DNA from: Methylobacterium sp. | GTDB taxonomy: Bacteria > Pseudomonadota > Alphaproteobacteria > Rhizobiales > Beijerinckiaceae | Direction of reading: 5' to 3' | DNA length: 8,826 nucleotides | NCBI GenBank assembly: GCA_020252865.1 | Contig: JADCCH010000287.1 | Span: 1 to 8,826 of the forward strand | Part shown: one piece after another, positions 4,655 through 8,826 of the stretch | How positions within the stretch are numbered: position 1 is the stretch's first letter | Layout of the letters: each line of letters opens with the position of its first letter | Translations under genes and position numbers: made by a program | Notes under the pieces: model-generated | Told to the model about the DNA's origin: nothing | Databases searched by the model: none | What the model saw: only the letters and a program-made list of their open reading frames with translations

Positions 4655-6199
4655 ATGTTCGAAGGCCTTTCGGGTCGTCTCTCCGGCATTCTCGACAAGC
4701 TCACGCGCCGTGGCGCGCTGAGCGAGGCGGATGTGGCCGAAGCGATGCGCGAAGTGCGCCGCGCGCTGCTCGAAGCCGATGTGGCGCTCGATGTCGTGCG
4801 TGACTTCACCGAGAAGGTGCGCGCCCGCGCCGTCGGCGTGGATGTCATCCGGTCGGTGACACCGGGCCAGATGGTGGTGAAGATCGTCAATGACGAACTC
4901 GTTGCCATGCTGGGTTCGGATGCGCAGCCCATCGACCTTCAGGCCGTGCCGCCGGTCGGCATCCTCATGGTCGGCCTGCAGGGCTCGGGCAAGACGACCA
5001 CCACCGCGAAGATCGCCAAGCGCCTGAAGGAGCGCGAGAAGAAGAAGGTTCTCCTCGCCTCGCTCGATACGCGCCGCCCCGCCGCGATGGAACAGCTCGC
5101 GGTACTCGCCCGCGACAATGGCCTCGACGTGCTGCCCATCGTCGCCGGCGAGAATGCAATCCAGATCGCGAAGCGGGCGGAAGCGGCGGCCCGCCTCGGC
5201 GGCTTCGATGCCGTGATCTACGACACCGCCGGCCGCGTGACGCTCGATGACGAGCTGATGGACGAGGTGGTGCAGGTCAAGGCCGCCATTGGCCCGCATG
5301 AAGTGCTGCTCGTCGCCGACAGCCTCACCGGCCAGGATGCGGTCGTCACCGCGCGCGCCTTCGATTCCCGCGTGGGACTCACCGGCATCGTGCTGACGCG
5401 CGTCGACGGCGATGGCCGCGGCGGTGCCGCGCTCTCCATGCGCGCTGTCACCGGCAAGCCGATCAAGCTGATCGGCGTCGGCGAGAAGATGGACGCGCTG
5501 GAGGATTTCCACCCCGCGCGCATCGCCAATCGCATTCTCGGCATGGGCGACATTGTCAGCCTCGTCGAGAAGGCGGCGCAGAACATCGACCAGGAAAAGG
5601 CGCTGGCGATGGCCGAGCGCATGCGGAAGGGCAAGTTCGACCTTTCCGACCTGCGCGACCAGCTGCGGCAGATGGAAAAACTCGGCGGCCTTGGCGGCCT
5701 GATGGGCATGCTGCCGGGCGTGGGCAAGGTGAAGGACCAGATGGCCAATGCGGGGGTCAACGACAAGATGATCGCCCGGCAGGTCGCCATCATCAATTCG
5801 ATGACGCCGGATGAGCGCCGCAACCCGGATCTGCTGAAGAATTCCCGCAAGAAGCGCATCGCGGCGGGTTCCGGCACATCCGCCGAGGAGATCAACAAGC
5901 TTCTCAAGATGCATCGCGGCATGGCCGACATGATGAAGCAGGTCGGCAAGGGTGGGCGCGGGCCGATGGCCGGTCTCGCCAACATGTTCGGTTTGGGCGG
6001 CGGCGTGCCCGACCTTTCGAAGATGCAGCCGCCGGCCGGCGTTTCGCCCGATGCGATCGCCGAGGCGCAGAAGAAGCTCGAACAGATGCAGGGTGCGGCG
6101 AAGCTGCCCGGCCTTCCGGGCATGGGCAAACCCGGCCTTCCCGGCCTGGGCTCCGGCCTGCCGGGCCTCGGCGGGTTCAATCCGTTCCGCAAGAAATAA
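4655..6199 (+). CDS. ffh: Signal recognition particle GTPase Ffh
   Basis: The product has 514 residues. Ffh binds 4.5S RNA and hydrophobic signal sequences on ribosomes and docks with FtsY to deliver inner-membrane proteins to the translocon. The helical N domain covers about 1-90. The G domain follows, with P-loop GLQGSGKTTT (108-117), DTAGR (190-194), TRVD (248-251, where TKLD is commoner) and GVGEK (274-278). The Met-rich M domain runs from about 315. Its RNA-binding element SRKKRIAAGSG lies at 397-407, and the finger-loop region includes MEKLGGLGGLMGMLPG (340-355). The tail from about 480 is an LPG/LPGLG-repeat extension ending FNPFRKK. This is slightly longer than E. coli Ffh and is the sort of tail seen in alphaproteobacteria. 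It heads the plus-strand cluster and lies 45 bp before rpsP. Confidence 0.98.
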   Translation: MFEGLSGRLSGILDKLTRRGALSEADVAEAMREVRRALLEADVALDVVRDFTEKVRARAVGVDVIRSVTPGQMVVKIVNDELVAMLGSDAQPIDLQAVPPVGILMVGLQGSGKTTTTAKIAKRLKEREKKKVLLASLDTRRPAAMEQLAVLARDNGLDVLPIVAGENAIQIAKRAEAAARLGGFDAVIYDTAGRVTLDDELMDEVVQVKAAIGPHEVLLVADSLTGQDAVVTARAFDSRVGLTGIVLTRVDGDGRGGAALSMRAVTGKPIKLIGVGEKMDALEDFHPARIANRILGMGDIVSLVEKAAQNIDQEKALAMAERMRKGKFDLSDLRDQLRQMEKLGGLGGLMGMLPGVGKVKDQMANAGVNDKMIARQVAIINSMTPDERRNPDLLKNSRKKRIAAGSGTSAEEINKLLKMHRGMADMMKQVGKGGRGPMAGLANMFGLGGGVPDLSKMQPPAGVSPDAIAEAQKKLEQMQGAAKLPGLPGMGKPGLPGLGSGLPGLGGFNPFRKK

Positions 6200-6233
6200 C
6201 CGATCCAGCAATCTTAGACACGCAAAGACAAAC

Positions 6234-6238
6234 AGGAG
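6234..6238 (+). promoter_or_regulatory. Ribosome binding site of rpsP
   Basis: AGGAG with six bases to the ATG at 6245, in the 45-bp gap after ffh. A good match, as expected for a highly expressed ribosomal protein. Confidence 0.7.
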
Positions 6239-6244
6239 TAACCC

Positions 6245-6592
6245 ATGTCTCTCAAAATCCGGCTCGCCCGTGGTGGCTCGAAGAAGCGCCCGGTCTATCG
6301 CATCGTTGTGGCCGATGCCCGCAGCCCCAGGGATGGCCGCTTCATCGAGAAGATCGGCACCTACAACCCGATGCTCGCCAAGGATTCGGAGAGCCGCGTG
6401 GTGATCGATCTCGAAGCCGCCAAGAACTGGATCGCCAAGGGCGCCCAGCCGACCGATCGCGTGCTCCGCTTCCTCGATGCCGCCGGCATCGTGAAGCGCG
6501 CGCCGCGCAACAACCCGGAAAAGGCCGTTCCGGGCGACAAGGCCAAGGAACGCGCCGCGAAGAAGGCCGAGAAGGCTGGCGAGGCCGCGTAA
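6245..6592 (+). CDS. rpsP: 30S ribosomal protein bS16
   Basis: The product has 115 residues. bS16 binds 16S rRNA early in 30S assembly. The N-terminal block [20 protein letters not shown] and the following [22 protein letters not shown] are diagnostic. The core ends near residue 82 ([18 protein letters not shown] region). The last 30 or so residues form a Lys/Ala/Glu-rich, probably disordered or helical extension ([17 protein letters not shown]), which is common in alphaproteobacterial bS16 and makes the protein longer than the E. coli form. It lies between ffh and rimM, the usual cluster order. Confidence 0.98.
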   Translation: MSLKIRLARGGSKKRPVYRIVVADARSPRDGRFIEKIGTYNPMLAKDSESRVVIDLEAAKNWIAKGAQPTDRVLRFLDAAGIVKRAPRNNPEKAVPGDKAKERAAKKAEKAGEAA

Positions 6593-6606
6593 GGCTTCGC
6601 TGCGAG

Positions 6607-6641
6607 GCGTCATGGCCGGACCTGTTCCGGCCATCCATGTC
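6607..6641 (+). repeat. 35-bp intergenic hairpin element, copy 1
   Basis: The stem arms are ATGGCCGGA (6612-6620) and TCCGGCCAT (6626-6634), a perfect 9-bp stem with a 5-base loop, bordered by GCGTC and CCATGTC. Read in one frame it gives VMAGPVPAIHV, a peptide often seen as a spurious prediction in alphaproteobacterial genomes. I recall it as a sign of a widespread intergenic repeat. Confidence 0.75.
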
Positions 6642-6660
6642 TTGTCATGAATGGTTTGAA

Positions 6661-6695
6661 GTCGTGGATGCCCGGGTCAGGCCCGGGCATGACGC
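6661..6695 (-). repeat. 35-bp intergenic hairpin element, copy 2 (inverted)
   Basis: The stem arms are ATGCCCGGG (6668-6676) and CCCGGGCAT (6682-6690), a perfect 9-bp stem with a 5-base loop. Its reverse complement matches copy 1 at 28 of 35 positions. Four of the seven differences form two compensated stem pairs. Read forward it gives VVDARVRPGHDA, another familiar spurious peptide. It ends 13 bases before the rimM start. Confidence 0.75.
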
Positions 6696-6708
6696 GTTTG
6701 AGGCTCGG

Positions 6709-7287
6709 ATGAAAAAGCCCAAGGCCCTGCCCGTGATGCCCCCGCCCGAAAAGCGGCTCGTCGTCGCGACCATCGGCGCGCCGCATGGCGTCAAGGGCGA
6801 ATGCCGCGTGAAGAGCTTCACGGCCGACCCTTTGGCCATCGGCGATTACGGCCCGCTCTTCCTGCCGGATGGCCGCGCGCTGGAGATCATCGATGGTCGC
6901 CCGCTGAAAGACGACATGCTCGTGATGCGCTTCAAGGGCCTCGTGGATCGCGAGGCCGTGAAGGCGCTCACCGGCCAGTATCTCGTGATCGACCGCGACA
7001 ACCTGCCGGATACGGATGACGAGGACGAGTTCTACCACGCCGATCTCCTCGGCCTGCCGGTGACGGATGGCGAGGGGAACGCGATCGGCACGATCCTCGA
7101 GATCCATAATCACGGCGCGGGCGATCTGCTGGTCATCCGCCCAGCCGCGGGCGGGGCGACCTTGCTCTTGTCCTTCACGAAAATCGCCGTGCCGGTGCTT
7201 GATGTTCCGGGCCGCCGCGTGGTGATCGACCCGGCTTTCCTCGCTGGGCCGGAAAAGCCGCCCGCCAACCCGGAGCAGGACGCATGA
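6709..7287 (+). CDS. rimM: Ribosome maturation factor RimM
   Basis: The product has 192 residues. RimM binds the 30S head, near uS19, and assists 16S rRNA processing and 30S maturation. The N-terminal barrel starts with RLVVATIGAPHGVKGECRVKSF (16-37). The PRC-barrel begins at EFYHADLLGLPV (107-118) and ends at RRVVIDP (169-175). The ATG at 6709 has GAGG (6700-6703) five bases upstream. An ATG at 6736 would also keep the whole family domain. The frame is open back to 6637 but runs through the hairpin repeat, so that extension is rejected. The stop overlaps the HAD start by ATGA, which indicates translational coupling. Confidence 0.96.
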   Translation: MKKPKALPVMPPPEKRLVVATIGAPHGVKGECRVKSFTADPLAIGDYGPLFLPDGRALEIIDGRPLKDDMLVMRFKGLVDREAVKALTGQYLVIDRDNLPDTDDEDEFYHADLLGLPVTDGEGNAIGTILEIHNHGAGDLLVIRPAAGGATLLLSFTKIAVPVLDVPGRRVVIDPAFLAGPEKPPANPEQDA

Positions 7288-7937
7288 CGAAGCCCATTCG
7301 CGGCCTCATCTTCGATATGGATGGCACGCTGGTCGATAACATGCGCTTCCATGACGATTCCTGGGAAAAATGGCATGCCGATCTCGGCCTGCCCTTCGAT
7401 CGTGATGGGTTCTTCGGCAGAACCGCAGGGCGTTCCGGCCCGGAGATCATCGGCGAGATGTTTCCAGACAAGTCACGCGAGGAGCTGGTTGCGCTGGAAG
7501 ACGCGAAGGAAGTGATCTACCGCGCGCTCTATCACCCGCATCTCGCGCCGATGGCCGGCTTGCTGCCGCTGCTCGATCGCGCGGATGCGCAAGGGTTGCC
7601 GATGGCGGTGGGGACGGCCGCACCGCCGGGCAATGTCGATTTCACGCTCGATGGCCTCGGTTTGCGTCATCGCTTCCGCACCATTGTCTCGCCCTCGCAG
7701 GGCTTTCGGGGCAAGCCGCATCCGGACATGTTCCTCGCCGCCGCCGAACGGATGGGCGTGGCCCCGGAGGAATGCCTCGTCTTCGAGGACGCGCCATTGG
7801 GGGTCGAGGCCGCGCGCCGCGCGGGCATGCGCGCGGTGGTTCTGCTCACGACCGTTCCGGCCGAGACCTTCGCACATCTGGACCATGTGATCGCGCTCGC
7901 GCCGGATTTCGCGAGCCTCGATTTGCGCCTTGGCTGA
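7284..7937 (+). CDS. HAD-superfamily subfamily IA hydrolase (phosphatase or phosphomutase-like)
   Basis: The product has 217 residues. All four HAD motifs are visible: the nucleophile block FDMDGTLVD with Asp11 and Asp13 (10-18), motif II VGTAAP with Thr111 (109-114), motif III Lys144 in GKPHPD, and motif IV FEDAPLGVEAARRAGM with Glu168 and Asp169 (167-182). The helical cap between residues 18 and about 90 and the overall length place it near beta-phosphoglucomutase/YqaB-type sugar phosphatases. The substrate cannot be deduced. The start is set by the four-base overlap with rimM and AGGA upstream, and the stop is three bases before trmD. It is therefore embedded in a translation-factor operon, where E. 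coli has none between rimM and trmD. A housekeeping clean-up role for phosphorylated metabolites or nucleotides is one possibility, purely inferred. Confidence 0.92.
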   Translation: MTKPIRGLIFDMDGTLVDNMRFHDDSWEKWHADLGLPFDRDGFFGRTAGRSGPEIIGEMFPDKSREELVALEDAKEVIYRALYHPHLAPMAGLLPLLDRADAQGLPMAVGTAAPPGNVDFTLDGLGLRHRFRTIVSPSQGFRGKPHPDMFLAAAERMGVAPEECLVFEDAPLGVEAARRAGMRAVVLLTTVPAETFAHLDHVIALAPDFASLDLRLG

Positions 7938-7940
7938 GCC

Positions 7941-8642
7941 ATGGGCTTCACCGCGACCGTGCTGACCCTGATGCCGGAAATGTTTCCGGGCACGCTGGGT
8001 CATTCGCTCGCGGGCGAAGCGCTCGCAAAGGGTGCGTGGTCGCTCCAGGTGAAAGACATCCGCGATCACGGTCGCGGGAAACATCGCGCGGTGGATGATA
8101 CGCCGGCGGGCGGCGGTCCCGGCATGGTGATCCGCGCGGATGTGCTGGCGGAAGCGATCGACGCCGTGGTTCCGGCGGATGATCAGCGCCCGCGCTTCCT
8201 GCTCTCGCCGCGGGGCCGTGTCTTCGATCAGGCCCTGGCGCGCGAACTCGCGAACGGGCCGGGGGCGGTGTTTGTTTGCGGGCGGTTCGAGGGCGTCGAT
8301 GAGCGCGTGATCGAGGCGCGCGGCCTCACGGAACTTTCCATCGGCGATTATGTGCTCTCGGGCGGCGAAGTCGCGGCGCAGGTCGTGCTCGATGCGATCA
8401 TCCGTCTGCTGCCGGGCGTGATGGGCGGCGAGGGCTCGGATATCGAGGAGAGCCATGAGGATGGCCTTCTGGAATATCCGCATTACACGCGCCCCCGCGA
8501 TTTCGAGGGGCGGGGCATCCCCGAAGTGCTCACTTCGGGCAATCATGCCTCGATCGCCCGATGGCGGCGGGCCGAGGCGGAAATGCTCACGAAAGCGCGC
8601 CGGCCGGATCTCCACGCGCGAAAATTTCCGCCCAAGGGGTGA
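7941..8642 (+). CDS. trmD: tRNA (guanine-N1)-methyltransferase TrmD
   Basis: The product has 233 residues. TrmD uses S-adenosylmethionine to methylate G37 of tRNAs with a G at position 36, preventing +1 frameshifting. SPOUT-family knot features are clear: [12 protein letters not shown] (52-63), LLSPRGR (87-93), [14 protein letters not shown] (112-125) with Glu117, [11 protein letters not shown] (133-143), and [13 protein letters not shown] (173-185) with Asp174 as the likely catalytic base. [15 protein letters not shown] lies at 196-210. The gene starts three bases after the HAD stop, so it depends on the upstream message. A 98-bp gap separates it from rplS. Confidence 0.98.
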   Translation: MGFTATVLTLMPEMFPGTLGHSLAGEALAKGAWSLQVKDIRDHGRGKHRAVDDTPAGGGPGMVIRADVLAEAIDAVVPADDQRPRFLLSPRGRVFDQALARELANGPGAVFVCGRFEGVDERVIEARGLTELSIGDYVLSGGEVAAQVVLDAIIRLLPGVMGGEGSDIEESHEDGLLEYPHYTRPRDFEGRGIPEVLTSGNHASIARWRRAEAEMLTKARRPDLHARKFPPKG

Positions 8643-8740
8643 CAAAGCCCCGGCCTTGCTTTATGCGCCGCTTCTTAACTCAAAACAGCGTCCCGAAACG
8701 CTTGGCCACCAGAGCCAAAACCGGAAAAAGGTTCCAGACC

Positions 8741-8826
8741 ATGGATATTCTCGCTCAACTCGATCAGGAAGAAGCCGCCCGCGTTCTCGGCGAAAAGAAG
8801 ATTCCTGAATTCCGCCCCGGCGATAC
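8741..8826 (+). CDS. rplS: 50S ribosomal protein bL19, 5' end only
   Basis: The first 28 codons are present before the window ends, beginning MDILAQLDQEEAARVLGEKK and continuing IPEFRPGD. The IPEFRPGDT stretch is the characteristic start of the bL19 core, which sits at the 30S-50S interface. AAGG at 8728-8731 lies nine bases upstream of the ATG. The position after trmD is the standard cluster order. In the 98-bp gap before it I found no convincing terminator and only a weak possible promoter, so cotranscription with trmD is plausible. Confidence 0.93.
   Translation, partial: MDILAQLDQEEAARVLGEKKIPEFRPGD

Noticed and set aside
4309..4803. Open frames through the 54-bp repeats on both strands, giving 18-residue repeat peptides
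   Set aside because: The unit is a multiple of three and free of stops, so open frames arise automatically. No ribosome binding sites or family resemblance.
4604..6634. Long antisense frame of 676 codons opposite ffh and rpsP
   Set aside because: Typical antisense frame of GC-rich coding DNA. The plus strand encodes Ffh and bS16 with all motifs.
6637..6708. N-terminal extension of rimM
   Set aside because: The extra residues are a translation of the intergenic hairpin repeat. The ATG at 6709 has a Shine-Dalgarno and a family-like start.
7473..8645. Antisense frame of 390 codons opposite HAD and trmD
   Set aside because: His/Arg-rich composition and no motifs. The opposite strand has two clear genes.
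8643..8740. Regulatory leader for rplS
   Set aside because: Only 5-bp inverted repeats (AAAGC/GCTTT at 8644-8662 and TTGGC/GCCAA at 8702-8718) and a weak promoter match were found, not enough to call.

Overview
This is a GC-rich window from an alphaproteobacterium, most likely a member of the Hyphomicrobiales (Rhizobiales). The placement rests on three things: the ffh-rpsP-rimM-(HAD)-trmD-rplS order, a dapF-mtaB pair close by, and intergenic inverted repeats of the kind that read as 'VMAGPVPAIHV' or 'VDARVRPGHDA' when translated. Genus cannot be assigned from the sequence alone.

Left part (1-915, minus strand): the 5' end of a probable mtaB (tRNA methylthiotransferase) overlaps the stop of dapF (diaminopimelate epimerase) by ATGA. 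A divergent intergenic region of about 160 bp follows.

Positions 1079-3143 (plus strand) hold two exported proteins in an apparent operon. The first is a phytase-like/esterase-like beta-propeller protein. The second is a small protein with a signal peptide, a Pro-rich linker and a GyrI-like (AraC effector-binding) domain.

Positions 3144 to about 4281 (minus strand) form a clearly AT-richer two-gene cassette. It encodes an SDH-family Clp-fold serine protease preceded by an overlapping 77-codon gene with no recognised family. The cassette has its own sigma70-type promoter and a strong Shine-Dalgarno. Its left edge coincides exactly with a stop codon: the convergent stops TAG and CTA abut with no base between them. 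It looks horizontally acquired, and it is the best candidate here for a poorly described system.

Positions 4282-4654 are a gene-free, hairpin-rich leader in front of ffh. It contains 2.3 copies of a 54-bp tandem repeat and at least six inverted repeats.

Right part (4655-8826, plus strand) is the conserved translation/secretion cluster: ffh (SRP GTPase), rpsP (bS16), rimM (30S maturation), a HAD-family phosphatase-like gene, trmD (tRNA m1G37 methyltransferase) and the 5' end of rplS (bL19). The genes rimM, HAD and trmD are tightly coupled. Between rpsP and rimM lie two copies of a 35-bp hairpin element in opposite orientation, with compensatory stem changes. This resembles the paired REP/BIME arrangement of enterobacteria, but the sequence is different.
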